Below, in pieces: positions 18,462 through 26,359 of a stretch of DNA of 64,000 bases. The stretch's first letter is position 1; every line of letters begins with the position of its first letter. The position numbers were made by a program, and so were the translations under genes. The notes below the pieces were generated by a model. The model was not told the DNA's origin and did no database searches. It worked only from the letters and a program-made list of their open reading frames with translations. This stretch comes from a bacterium (GTDB taxonomy: Bacteria > Myxococcota_A > UBA9160 > SZUA-336): assembly GCA_024226335.1 (NCBI GenBank), contig JAAELY010000497.1:1-64000 (forward strand), read 5' to 3'.

Positions 18462-18544
18462 CGAGATGTGGGTGGGGGCTGAAACTTGGATGCAGAATGA
18501 GCGATGGGCACATCGTGTGTGCGCATCGCTCATCCCACATCTCG
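18462..18544 (-). ncRNA. Long imperfect stem-loop in the rpsO-pnp gap, candidate RNase III / autoregulatory leader element
   Basis: Two perfect stems stack: 18462-18472 pairs with 18534-18544 (11 bp, CGAGATGTGGG type) and 18497-18506 pairs with 18524-18533 (10 bp, ATGAGCGATG type). The 3' arms abut exactly, while the other side has a 24-base bulge (18473-18496). A further 5-bp GCACA/TGTGC stem caps the loop. It ends 69 bases before the pnp start and has no T-run, so it is not a simple terminator. In Escherichia coli the pnp leader carries an RNase III-cleaved stem used by PNPase to repress itself; the analogy here is inference. Confidence 0.6.
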
Positions 18545-18606
18545 CATCCTGGTACTGATACCGGGGCCGGACTTGGCCGACCCCTCAGCCCTTTCGTTCT
18601 AGGTTC

Positions 18607-18873
18607 TTAGCGCCGGATTCCCAATCGTTCGATCAGGGGCGCATAGCGATCCGCGTGGGTCTTCTTCAGATAGTCGAGCAACGCTCGACGCTGACTTACC
18701 AACAGCAAGAGTCCTCTTCGCGAATGGTGGTCCTTTTTGTGGAACTCCAGATGCGAAGTGAGCTGTCGGATTCGCTCGGTCAGCAATGCGATCTGCACCT
18801 CGCTCGAACCCGTGTCACCGGGTTTGTGCTGGTACTCTTTGACGATCTCTTCTTTGCGCGCCGAATCGAGCAA
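18607..18873 (-). CDS. rpsO: Ribosomal protein S15 (uS15)
   Basis: 88 residues, the standard S15 length. The start is TTG 18873, with a perfect AGGAGG six bases upstream (cctcct at 18880-18885 on the plus strand). Typical blocks are [40 protein letters not shown] and [17 protein letters not shown]. It binds 16S rRNA and nucleates assembly of the 30S platform. The rpsO-pnp order is highly conserved among bacteria. Confidence 0.97.
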   Translation of the reverse strand: MLDSARKEEIVKEYQHKPGDTGSSEVQIALLTERIRQLTSHLEFHKKDHHSRRGLLLLVSQRRALLDYLKKTHADRYAPLIERLGIRR

Positions 18874-18895
18874 ATAGGGCCTCCTGGAAGTCGGG

Positions 18896-18924
18896 TGTAT
18901 AGCAGAGGCCCAGAGGCCCTGCAA
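18896..18924 (-). promoter_or_regulatory. Candidate extended -10 promoter for rpsO-pnp
   Basis: On the minus strand TTGCAG (18924-18919), a 17-base spacer and TATACA (18901-18896) preceded by TGC give an extended -10 form. The spacer consists almost wholly of an 8-bp tandem repeat (cagaggcc at 18903-18910 and 18911-18918). A start about 7 bases downstream would leave a very short leader in front of the AGGAGG of rpsO. Confidence 0.5.
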
Positions 18925-18981
18925 ATGGATTCATTACGGGTTTCGGCGACTTAGCGAGCCGAGCGCCGTGGCGGTCTCGGG

Positions 18982-19863
18982 CTATTCCCCGTCCTCGAGA
19001 AACACCCGTAGGGTACGTAGTTCTGGAATGCCGCGTTGGGCCTGAAGCAGCGCAATCAGCTTTCCGGCCCGGACCAGTTGCAGATTCCCCTCGGGCGGGG
19101 CCCCTTTCACCTCGTGACGTCCCAGCTGGATGCCATTCCGGACCCGACGACTGACCCGAGCGTCTGCCTCGAAACTAGGCAGCCCCGTCGCTTCCGCCAG
19201 GGAAATCAGCCGGGTATGGCCGGACTCGTCCAGTTCATCCAGCGGCAGGGACTGTTCGATACGAAAGGGACCGCTGCGCGTGCGCACGAGTTCCCACAGA
19301 TGCCCCCCGACCTTGACGAGTTTCCCGAGATCGTTGGCCAAAGCCCGCAGATAGGTTCCCGCGCTGCAATCCACATCGATCGAGGCAAACGGCGGTTCGT
19401 AGTCGAGCAGTTCCAGGCGAGAGATGGTCACGGTTCGGGGCTCCAGGGTCACCTGCTCACCGCGGCGCACGCGCCGATAGGCAGCCTGCCCGCCCGTTTT
19501 GATCGCTGAGTAGGGCGGAGGAGTCTGTTGAATCTCGCCGATGAATGTCTCGAGCGCCTTCCTGAGGTCCTCTTCGGAGGGCCAGGGCCCTTCGCACTCC
19601 CTCAGCACCTCTCCCTCGCGATCGTAGGTAGTGGTATCGATGCCCAGGCGGACTCGCCCGCGATAGCTCTTTTCTCCATGAGTGAGCAACTGGGAAAGCT
19701 TGGTCGCTTCGCCAAGCGCGATCGGCAGCACGCCTGTCGCCAGCGGGTCCAATGTCCCCAGATGACCTACGCGGCGCTGTTTGGCCCAGCGACGCACGCG
19801 CTGGACCACGTCGTGCGAAGTCATGCCGGAAGGCTTGTCGATCACAAGAAAACCGTGAATCAA
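18982..19863 (-). CDS. truB: tRNA pseudouridine synthase B (psi55)
   Basis: 293 residues. The catalytic aspartate is in GHLGTLDPLATGVLPIALGE, with KPSGMTSHDVVQRVRR at the N-terminus, TYDREGEVL, and SAGTYLRALANDLG later. A C-terminal PUA-like segment follows. It isomerises U55 in the T-loop of tRNAs. The start overlaps the rbfA stop by 4 bases, the usual nusA-infB-rbfA-truB-rpsO arrangement. Confidence 0.97.
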   Translation of the reverse strand: MIHGFLVIDKPSGMTSHDVVQRVRRWAKQRRVGHLGTLDPLATGVLPIALGEATKLSQLLTHGEKSYRGRVRLGIDTTTYDREGEVLRECEGPWPSEEDLRKALETFIGEIQQTPPPYSAIKTGGQAAYRRVRRGEQVTLEPRTVTISRLELLDYEPPFASIDVDCSAGTYLRALANDLGKLVKVGGHLWELVRTRSGPFRIEQSLPLDELDESGHTRLISLAEATGLPSFEADARVSRRVRNGIQLGRHEVKGAPPEGNLQLVRAGKLIALLQAQRGIPELRTLRVFLEDGE

Positions 19864-20264
19864 AGCGGATCCTCGCGCTCCACAGAGGAGCTGTCGGAAG
19901 TCGTTGAATCGGAACGGGCACCCGTGGCATCGCCTTCGGGCCGCACCTCGCGGAAGATCGATTCCAGCCTGGCGGCATTTTCGAGTGTCTCATCGAGCTT
20001 GAAGATCAATTCGGGGACGCGCCGCAGGCTGATTTCATCTGCGAGACAGCGCCGGATGAATGTCTTGGCTGAATCGAGTGCGGCCCTGGCCTCCTCGGGT
20101 TCGCCCAGCGTTCGGTAGTAGACCCGCGCCACACCCACATCGGGCGACGGCTTGACCTCGCTGATCGACACGTGCTCCAGCCGCGGATCGGATACCCGCT
20201 GCTGGAGGATCGAACTCAGGCGAACACGCAGTTCCTGCGCGATTCTTTCGCGGGAATGCTTCAA
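19860..20264 (-). CDS. rbfA: Ribosome-binding factor A
   Basis: 134 residues; cold-shock and 30S maturation factor with a KH-like fold. Recognisable blocks are RIAQELRVRLSSILQQRVSDPRL, VSISEVKPSPDVGVARVYYR and RRCLADEISLRRVPELIFK. About 25 extra polar residues follow at the C-terminus (SDSTTSDSSSVEREDPL end). It lies between the DUF503 gene and truB. Confidence 0.95.
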   Translation of the reverse strand: MKHSRERIAQELRVRLSSILQQRVSDPRLEHVSISEVKPSPDVGVARVYYRTLGEPEEARAALDSAKTFIRRCLADEISLRRVPELIFKLDETLENAARLESIFREVRPEGDATGARSDSTTSDSSSVEREDPL

Positions 20265-20280
20265 GCTGCGCTCCTGTCGA

Positions 20281-20628
20281 TCACTCGTTTCCCCAATCGG
20301 GATTCGCTGCCAGAGCAGCCTCGTCGAGTTCCTCTACTTCGTCCAGACGCACCACGACGATGTCGTCGGACACGGTCTCGGCCAGGGCCAGGCTCTCTAC
20401 GTAGCTTGTGACTTGCTCCATCTTGTTTCGCAGATGCCTCGGATCGACGCCAACCATCACGCAGCCGATGCAGACGCTGTGTCGATCATCGGGATCGCCG
20501 ACCTCCGCAGCCGAGACGTTGAAGCGTTGACTGATCCGATCTTTGACCGCCTTGGCAACGCGCCGGCGCGCCTTGATCGTGTCTGCTTCGGGCAGCTCGA
20601 GTTCGATCAGCGCTGCCGCGATCAACAT
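20281..20628 (-). CDS. DUF503 (YlxP-like) protein
   Basis: 115 residues. The N-terminus LIAAALIELELPEADTIKARRR then VKDRISQRFNVSAAEVGDPD is typical of DUF503, a small ferredoxin-like fold family encoded between infB and rbfA in many bacteria. Function is unresolved; a role in 30S biogenesis has been inferred elsewhere from context. A C-terminal acidic extension (LDEVEELDEAALAANPDW) goes beyond the usual domain. Confidence 0.88.
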   Translation of the reverse strand: MLIAAALIELELPEADTIKARRRVAKAVKDRISQRFNVSAAEVGDPDDRHSVCIGCVMVGVDPRHLRNKMEQVTSYVESLALAETVSDDIVVVRLDEVEELDEAALAANPDWGNE

Positions 20629-20667
20629 GCTCGCCTCCCGGACCTCGAAGCTTCAGGCCTCGATCCC

Positions 20668-23337
20668 TCAGAGGGTATCCGCAGTCTCCTCAACATCGAA
20701 CGACTCGAGCAGGTCACCGACCTTGACGTCGTTGTAGTTTTCGACGCACATCGCGCACTCCAGCCCGTTGTTGACTTCGCGAACATCGTCCTTGAAACGC
20801 TTGAGCGAACTCAGACGGCCCGTGTAGATCGAAACACCGTCGCGCACGACCCGGACTCGGGCACTGCGGCGAATCGTCCCCTCGGGAACGAAACAACCCG
20901 CGACCGTCCCGACACCTGGAATGACGAAGAGCTTTCGCACCTCGGCGTGGCCGTGCAGCTTCTCAGTGCGCTTGGGCGGCAGCAGGCCGGTCATCAAGGC
21001 CTGCGCCTCGTCGAGCATCTCGTAGACGATGTCCGAAGTGCGGATCTCGACACCGTCCCTCTCGGCCGCCTTGCGGGCCGCCGGTTCCGGACGCACGTGG
21101 AAGCCCATGATCACGGCCCGCGAGGCAGTGGCGAGCATCACGTCGCTCTCGGTGATACCACCGACACCGGAATGCAGGACCGTCAGCTTGACGCGATCGG
21201 TCGACAGCTTCTGCAGAGCATCCTTGATTGCCTCGGCAGTACCGCGCACGTCGGCTTTCACAACGACGTTCAGTTCCTTGTTGCCTGTCTCGCCGAGCGC
21301 GGCGAAGATATCGTCGGGGTCCAGTTCGCCCGGGCTGGAAGCGTCCGCCGCTGCCGCGCGCTTGTCATCCGCCAATCGAAGCTCGGCGATCGACTTGGCC
21401 TCGCGCTCGTTCTTCACGACCACGACTTCCCGCCCCGCTTCGGGAACGCCCGACAGTCCGATGATCTGTACGGGCTGTGAGGGTCCGGCCTGCTTGAGCC
21501 TCGTACCGCTCTCGTCAGTGAGTGAGCGAACGCGCCCGTAGATCTGGCCGACCAGCACGGCATCGCCCTGCTTCAGCGTCCCCTGCTGCACCAGCACGGT
21601 CGCGACGGGTCCGAGCCCCTTGTCGAGTTTCGCCTCGAGCACCACAGCCTGGGCGTTGCCTTTGACCCGTGCCGTGAGTTCGAGCAATTCGGCCTGCAGG
21701 CCGAGCATTTCGAGCAGTTTTTCGAGGCCTTCGCCCGTAATTGCCGAAACGGGAATACAGATGGTCTCGCCGCCGAAATCTTCGGCAACCAGTTCGTGCT
21801 CCAGCAGCGCCTGCATGACTCGCTGGGGGTTGGCGTCGGGTTTGTCGCACTTGTTGATCGCGACGATGATCGGCACCTCTGCCGCCTTGGCGTGATCGAT
21901 GGCTTCGATCGTCTGAGGCATGACGCCGTCATCTGCGGCAACCACGAGCACGACGATATCCGTCGCCTGGGCGCCGCGTGAGCGCATCTGCGTGAATGCG
22001 GCGTGACCCGGCGTGTCGATAAAGGTTGCGATTCCCGTACCGGTCTTCGCCTGGTAGGCACCGATGTGCTGGGTAATTCCGCCCGCCTCGCCCTCGACCA
22101 CCTTGGTCTTGCGAATTGCGTCGAGCAAGGAGGTCTTGCCGTGATCTACATGGCCCATGACCGTGACGACAGGCGGACGCGGTGCCTTTTCCTCTTCGGG
22201 CGCGACATCTTCCGCGTCCGCAGCCGCGACGGCCTTCTCCAGTTCAGTCTCCACGCGATTCACTGCGAAGCCCGCCTCCTCCGCGAGCAACGTGGCGGTC
22301 TCAAGATCGATGATGTCATCGCGTTCCAACTCTGCGTCGAGCGCACGCGCCTTTCGCAGAAGGTCGCGAATCTTCATGCCCATCTGACGAGAAAGCTCGG
22401 GAAGGCCGATCGACGCGCCAACGCGCACGATCATCTTCGGCTTGCCCGGCATTACCGGGGCCTTCTTGCCGCCCTTGACCTTCTTGCGGCGCGGCTGCAT
22501 GCGCGACTGGGCTTCGACGATCATGCGTCTCTTCTCGAGATGCGCCTGGACATTGCCGCGCGCCATGCGTGCGACCGTCTCCTGCTCCTTCAGGTTGTGC
22601 CCCTCGATCACCTTGCGGCGCACACCTCCAGCACTGCCGCGGCTTCCCGGGCGGTTGTCAGCACCCGGTGCCGCGACACCACCCGACGGCGTTGCGACGC
22701 TGGCCGGTGCGCCACCTCGAGCCTGCGCGGGTGCCGGAGCACTCGGAGTCTGCGCAGGTCTGGGCTGAGGCACTCCTTCTGCGAGCAGCGGATCCGCGAC
22801 GATTCGCGCGGGTTCACTCAAGCTCCTCACGCGCCGCTCGGGCTTCTTCTCCGGAGCCCGCTTCTCGGTGGTCGCCGCTGCCGGCTCGCTGACGACCGGC
22901 GCTTCAGGCTCCGGGGCCACGGGTGTTTCGACCGGCTCTGCGACGAGTTCCGAAGCCGCGGGTGTTTCAACCGGCTCGGGCTGCTCGACCACCGGTTCGC
23001 TCGCAACCAGCGGTTCAGCCGAAACTTCGGGTTCGCTCACGGCTTCGGGTTCGCTCGGAGCCTCCGGTTCACTCGGAACCTCGGGCGCAGGCGGTTCCGG
23101 CGCTTTCGCAACCACTTTGCGACGGCGACGGATGATCTTGTTTCCGACGCGCTTCTCGACCGTTTCGACGCCGCTGGACGCGACACCGAAAAGCTTCTTC
23201 AACTTCTCGACCTGCTCAGGATCGAGCCCGACCATCGCGCTGCGAAGTTCGATTCCAATTTCGTTCGCGCGCTTGATCAGCTCGTTCTTGTCGACGCCGA
23301 GCTCGTCCGCGAGCTTGTAGGCTCTGACCGTGGCCAT
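20668..23337 (-). CDS. infB: Translation initiation factor IF-2
   Basis: 889 residues. An IF2-N helical domain (MATVRAYKLADELGVDKNEL) is followed by a disordered linker, of which residues about 80-155 are an irregular Glu/Pro/Val/Ser array (SEPE, VETP units). A second IF2-N copy with LSRQMGMKIRDLLRKARALD precedes the GTPase domain: GHVDHGKTSLLD (395-406), FIDTPGHAAF, NKCDKPDANP. EF-Tu-like and C-terminal fMet-tRNA-binding domains complete it. It delivers initiator tRNA to the 30S subunit. The linker is probably a lineage-variable region. Confidence 0.98.
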   Translation of the reverse strand: MATVRAYKLADELGVDKNELIKRANEIGIELRSAMVGLDPEQVEKLKKLFGVASSGVETVEKRVGNKIIRRRRKVVAKAPEPPAPEVPSEPEAPSEPEAVSEPEVSAEPLVASEPVVEQPEPVETPAASELVAEPVETPVAPEPEAPVVSEPAAATTEKRAPEKKPERRVRSLSEPARIVADPLLAEGVPQPRPAQTPSAPAPAQARGGAPASVATPSGGVAAPGADNRPGSRGSAGGVRRKVIEGHNLKEQETVARMARGNVQAHLEKRRMIVEAQSRMQPRRKKVKGGKKAPVMPGKPKMIVRVGASIGLPELSRQMGMKIRDLLRKARALDAELERDDIIDLETATLLAEEAGFAVNRVETELEKAVAAADAEDVAPEEEKAPRPPVVTVMGHVDHGKTSLLDAIRKTKVVEGEAGGITQHIGAYQAKTGTGIATFIDTPGHAAFTQMRSRGAQATDIVVLVVAADDGVMPQTIEAIDHAKAAEVPIIVAINKCDKPDANPQRVMQALLEHELVAEDFGGETICIPVSAITGEGLEKLLEMLGLQAELLELTARVKGNAQAVVLEAKLDKGLGPVATVLVQQGTLKQGDAVLVGQIYGRVRSLTDESGTRLKQAGPSQPVQIIGLSGVPEAGREVVVVKNEREAKSIAELRLADDKRAAAADASSPGELDPDDIFAALGETGNKELNVVVKADVRGTAEAIKDALQKLSTDRVKLTVLHSGVGGITESDVMLATASRAVIMGFHVRPEPAARKAAERDGVEIRTSDIVYEMLDEAQALMTGLLPPKRTEKLHGHAEVRKLFVIPGVGTVAGCFVPEGTIRRSARVRVVRDGVSIYTGRLSSLKRFKDDVREVNNGLECAMCVENYNDVKVGDLLESFDVEETADTL

Positions 23338-23363
23338 TGCGATGTGCCTCTCCGTCCTACGGA

Positions 23364-24734
23364 CTATGAGTCCGTAGAGTCTCCGTCTTCTGCGACCGGG
23401 GCGCTGGTTTCGACAGGCGCAACGCCTTGCCCCCCGGTTTCATTGCCAGCAGCCGCCGCGGCGGCTGCCGCTTCGGCCTCGACCCGCTCACGCTCGAGCT
23501 TCTCTTCGAGAAGCTTCGCAGCATGCGCCTTGACTGCGGCGGCGCCCTCTTCGCTCACGCCCGGAATCGCCGTCAGGAGTTCCAGGTCAGCTCCGATGAG
23601 TTCGACCAGGCTTGCGACACCGTGGTCCATCAGAAGCTTCGCTTCGTACTCTCCTGCTCCTTCGACGACCGATAGCGCACTCGTCAGTTCGTCCTGAACC
23701 TCGAGCATGTACTCTTCGCTCTTGATGTCGATCTTCCAGCGCGTCAATTGGACGGCCAGTCGGACGTTCTGCCCCTTCTTGCCTATGGCCAGCGAAAGCT
23801 GGTCGTCGGGAACGATCACATCCATCGACTTGTTTTCGTCGTCGACCATGATGCGCACGACCTGAGCAGGTGCGAGGGCCGAGACCACGTACTTCACCGG
23901 GTCGGTGTTGAACGGCACGATGTCGATCTTCTCGCCGCGCAATTCCTGAACGACCGCCTGTACGCGACTTCCGCGCATGCCAACACAGGCACCCACCGGA
24001 TCCACGTCGCGATCGCGCGAAACCACCGCGATTTTCGCCCGCGCTCCTGGCTCGCGAGCCGCGGCTTCGATGTGCACGATGCCCTCGTAGATCTCGGGCA
24101 CCTCCTGCTCGAACAACTGGATCAAGAACTCCGTGCGAGCCCGCGACAATATGATCTGCGGTCCCTTGGCGTCTTCGAGCACGTCCATTGCGTAGGCACG
24201 GATGCGCTCGTTGATGCGAAACATCTCGCGCGGCACCTGTTCCTTGCGGTACACGATGCCCTCGGCCCGACCCAGGTCGACGATCAGATTGCCTTTCTCG
24301 ATGCGGCGTACGACTCCGTGGAGAATCTCGCCCTTCCGGTCCTTGTACTCGTCGTAGACCATCTGGCGCTCGGCGCTGCGAACCTCCTGGATGATGACCT
24401 GCTTGGCGGTCTGGGCCGCGATGCGGCCAAACTCCGCGGTATCGAGCTTCACCCCGAGCTGGTCGTCAACCTCGGCGTCGGCGTCCTGCTCCTGGGCCTC
24501 GGCCAGGCCGATCTCGGAATCGTTGCTCGGCTCACCCGCGACGACCGTCTTGAACTCGAAGAGTTCGACCTCGCCCGTGTCGTTGTTGAACTGGGCTTCG
24601 ATCTCACGCTCGGCGCCGAGCTTGCGGCGCGCGGCCGTAATCATCGCCTTCTCGAGCGTCTCCACGACGACCGAACGACTGATGCCTTTGTCTTTTCCGA
24701 CCTGATCGATGATGCGATTGAGATCCAGCTCCAT
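23364..24734 (-). CDS. nusA: Transcription termination/antitermination factor NusA
   Basis: 456 residues. The N-terminal RNA-polymerase-binding domain is followed by S1 (GEILHGVVRRIEKGNLIVDLG, about 135-155), KH1 and KH2 (DPVGACVGMRGSRVQAVVQE and SLAIGKKGQNVRLAVQLT). One C-terminal helix-hairpin-helix region (LIGADLELLTAIPGVSEEGA) and an Ala-rich tail (EAEAAAAAAAAGNETGG) end the protein; Proteobacterial NusA often has two acidic repeats here. It lies 3 bases after rimP and 26 before infB. Confidence 0.97.
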   Translation of the reverse strand: MELDLNRIIDQVGKDKGISRSVVVETLEKAMITAARRKLGAEREIEAQFNNDTGEVELFEFKTVVAGEPSNDSEIGLAEAQEQDADAEVDDQLGVKLDTAEFGRIAAQTAKQVIIQEVRSAERQMVYDEYKDRKGEILHGVVRRIEKGNLIVDLGRAEGIVYRKEQVPREMFRINERIRAYAMDVLEDAKGPQIILSRARTEFLIQLFEQEVPEIYEGIVHIEAAAREPGARAKIAVVSRDRDVDPVGACVGMRGSRVQAVVQELRGEKIDIVPFNTDPVKYVVSALAPAQVVRIMVDDENKSMDVIVPDDQLSLAIGKKGQNVRLAVQLTRWKIDIKSEEYMLEVQDELTSALSVVEGAGEYEAKLLMDHGVASLVELIGADLELLTAIPGVSEEGAAAVKAHAAKLLEEKLERERVEAEAAAAAAAAGNETGGQGVAPVETSAPVAEDGDSTDS

Positions 24735-24737
24735 GCT

Positions 24738-25229
24738 TTACCTCTTCGATTTCAAGGGGTCGGACGGATAGAACGCCTTTGCCCTTTGAATGAGCGGAAA
24801 CGGAATCCGGATTTCCTCCGAAGGCATCCGCACGTGAACCTGACCCGCCTCAAAAGCCACCAGTTCCCCTTTGAACTTGCGGCGGCCCAAGATCTGCTCG
24901 CGTGTCTCGAGTGCGATCCGGCGGCCGACGACCCGCTCGAAGTCCTTCTCTCGACCCAGGGTCTTGTCCACACCGGGCGAGCTGACCTCAAGTGTATGGG
25001 CTTCTGGCAACAGATCTTCGACCTCGAGAATCTGGCCGACCTCGCGGGAAACCCCGGCACACTGATCCGCCGTGATCTTTCCGTCGCCTTCAGGAGTGTC
25101 CAACACGATGCGGACCAGGGTCTTGCCCCCGGCCTGGCGGATCCCAGCGTCGATCAGTTCGAGCCCGTGGTCCAGAACCACCGGCTCCACGATTCGCAGT
25201 AAATCTGCTGGAATGTCGTTGTACATCAT
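24738..25229 (-). CDS. rimP: Ribosome maturation factor RimP
   Basis: 163 residues if ATG 25229 is used (MMYNDIPADLLRIVEPVVLD). The frame stays open to a GTG at 25298, but that codon abuts the T-run of a terminator-like hairpin and has no ribosome-binding site, so the internal ATG is preferred. Neither start has a strong site. Motifs GLELIDAGIRQAGGKTLVRI, CAGVSREVGQILE, HTLEVSSPGVDKTL and a final R-AKAFYPSDP fit RimP, needed for 30S maturation. First gene of rimP-nusA-infB. Confidence 0.9.
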   Translation of the reverse strand: MMYNDIPADLLRIVEPVVLDHGLELIDAGIRQAGGKTLVRIVLDTPEGDGKITADQCAGVSREVGQILEVEDLLPEAHTLEVSSPGVDKTLGREKDFERVVGRRIALETREQILGRRKFKGELVAFEAGQVHVRMPSEEIRIPFPLIQRAKAFYPSDPLKSKR

Positions 25230-25298
25230 GTAGTTACGCGGGATTCCCAGATTGTTTCCCCGGCTGATTTCCTCGCCTTCCAGAGCCTTCCGAGACAC

Positions 25299-25324
25299 AA
25301 AAAAAAAGCGGACGCGGTGCCCAC
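25299..25324 (-). terminator. Terminator-like hairpin with T9 upstream of rimP
   Basis: Read on the minus strand: GTGGGC (25324-25319), loop ACCGC, GTCCGC (25313-25308), then nine T residues (25307-25299). The stem is 6 bp with two G-U pairs, so it is modest, but the uninterrupted T9 in GC-rich DNA is striking. It could end the ntrY-ntrX-pyrK-pyrD transcript or act as a leader attenuator for rimP-nusA-infB. Confidence 0.55.
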
Positions 25325-25359
25325 TCTTTCAAAAGGTCCCGGTACTGGAGAGCGGAACA

Positions 25360-25388
25360 CAGATATCAAATACCGGCCGCCCGGGCAA
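25360..25388 (-). promoter_or_regulatory. Candidate promoter between pyrD and rimP
   Basis: On the minus strand TTGCCC (25388-25383), a 17-base spacer and TATCTG (25365-25360) lie in the 125-base gap. If used, its transcript would pass through the T9 hairpin at 25299-25324 before reaching rimP. Matches to consensus are moderate. Confidence 0.3.
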
Positions 25389-25423
25389 CTGTAGGTACTT
25401 GATTCTGGAGGGGAAGTCCGTCG

Positions 25424-26359
25424 TCAGGGCCGCGCTGGCGGCGGTAACTCCAGGGCCCCGATCAACTCACGCACCGCAGCCACGCCCTGTTCCTGGCAGT
25501 ACGCGCTAATCCCGTCGCGAATCTCGAGGGCCGCGCCGGGGTTCGTGTAGCTGATCGTGCCCACCTGGACAGCACTCGCGCCACACAAAATAAACGCGAT
25601 CGCGTCTTCGGCACTGGAGATGCCTCCGATTCCGCAGATCGGGAGTCCGACCGCCTGCGACACCTGATAGACCATGCGCAGCGCGATCGGCAGGATCGCG
25701 GGCCCCGAGAGTCCGCCTAGAATGTTTCTCAGTACGGGCTTGCGCGAGCGAACATCGACCATGAGCCCCTGCACGGCGTTGATCAACGCCACGCCGTCGG
25801 CACCTTCGGCTTCACAGACCCGTGCCATTTCGGCGATCGAGGTGACATTGGGTGAGAGCTTGATGATCAGCGGCCCCCGGGTGGCACCGCGACAACTGCG
25901 GACCAGAGACGCGAGCACTTTCGGGTCCTGCCCGAACTCGATCCCACCGGCCTTCACATGGGGACAGCTGGCGTTGATTTCGATGGCGGCCACGCCTTTG
26001 GCGCCGTCCAGCCGCCGGCAGACTTCGGCGTAGCGATCGATTTCAGTCTCGAAGGCGCTCGCGATCACCGCGATTCCATCGGGCAGCGCCGGAAGCTTCT
26101 CGTTCAGGAACGCTTCGACACCCACGTTTTCCAGGCTGATCGCATTGAGCATCCCGGCCGGTGTCTCGGTGATGCGCGTCGGCTTGTTCCCGAATCGCGG
26201 TTCGAGCGTGAGTGACTTCGCGACCAGACCACCGAGTTCGCGCAGGTCGAGGAAGGGCTCGAACTCACTACCGTACCCGCAGGTTCCGCTGGCCAGCAGG
26301 ACCGGATTCGCGAGACTCACTCCGGCGAACTCGGTTTTCAGATCGGGCGACTCGATCAC
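25424..26359 (-). CDS. pyrD: Dihydroorotate dehydrogenase, class 1B catalytic subunit
   Basis: 311 residues from GTG 26359, which overlaps the pyrK stop as GTGA; residues encoded further upstream are pyrK antisense and are excluded. FMN-binding barrel with LASGTCGYGSEF, the active-site cysteine in IEINASCPHVKAGG (class 1 uses Cys rather than Ser), IIKLSPNVTSIAEMA and PICGIGGISSAEDAI. Class 1B enzymes work with PyrK to pass electrons to NAD+, oxidising dihydroorotate in pyrimidine synthesis. Confidence 0.95.
   Translation of the reverse strand: MIESPDLKTEFAGVSLANPVLLASGTCGYGSEFEPFLDLRELGGLVAKSLTLEPRFGNKPTRITETPAGMLNAISLENVGVEAFLNEKLPALPDGIAVIASAFETEIDRYAEVCRRLDGAKGVAAIEINASCPHVKAGGIEFGQDPKVLASLVRSCRGATRGPLIIKLSPNVTSIAEMARVCEAEGADGVALINAVQGLMVDVRSRKPVLRNILGGLSGPAILPIALRMVYQVSQAVGLPICGIGGISSAEDAIAFILCGASAVQVGTISYTNPGAALEIRDGISAYCQEQGVAAVRELIGALELPPPARP

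Noticed and set aside
22003-23697. 564-codon plus-strand frame opposite infB
   Set aside because: Mirror of the infB coding strand; no motifs, no ribosome-binding site, and it runs past the infB-nusA gap.
25230-25298. RimP N-terminal extension from GTG 25298
   Set aside because: The codon lies at the end of the T9 tract of a hairpin, has no ribosome-binding site, and the extra 23 residues are not RimP-like.
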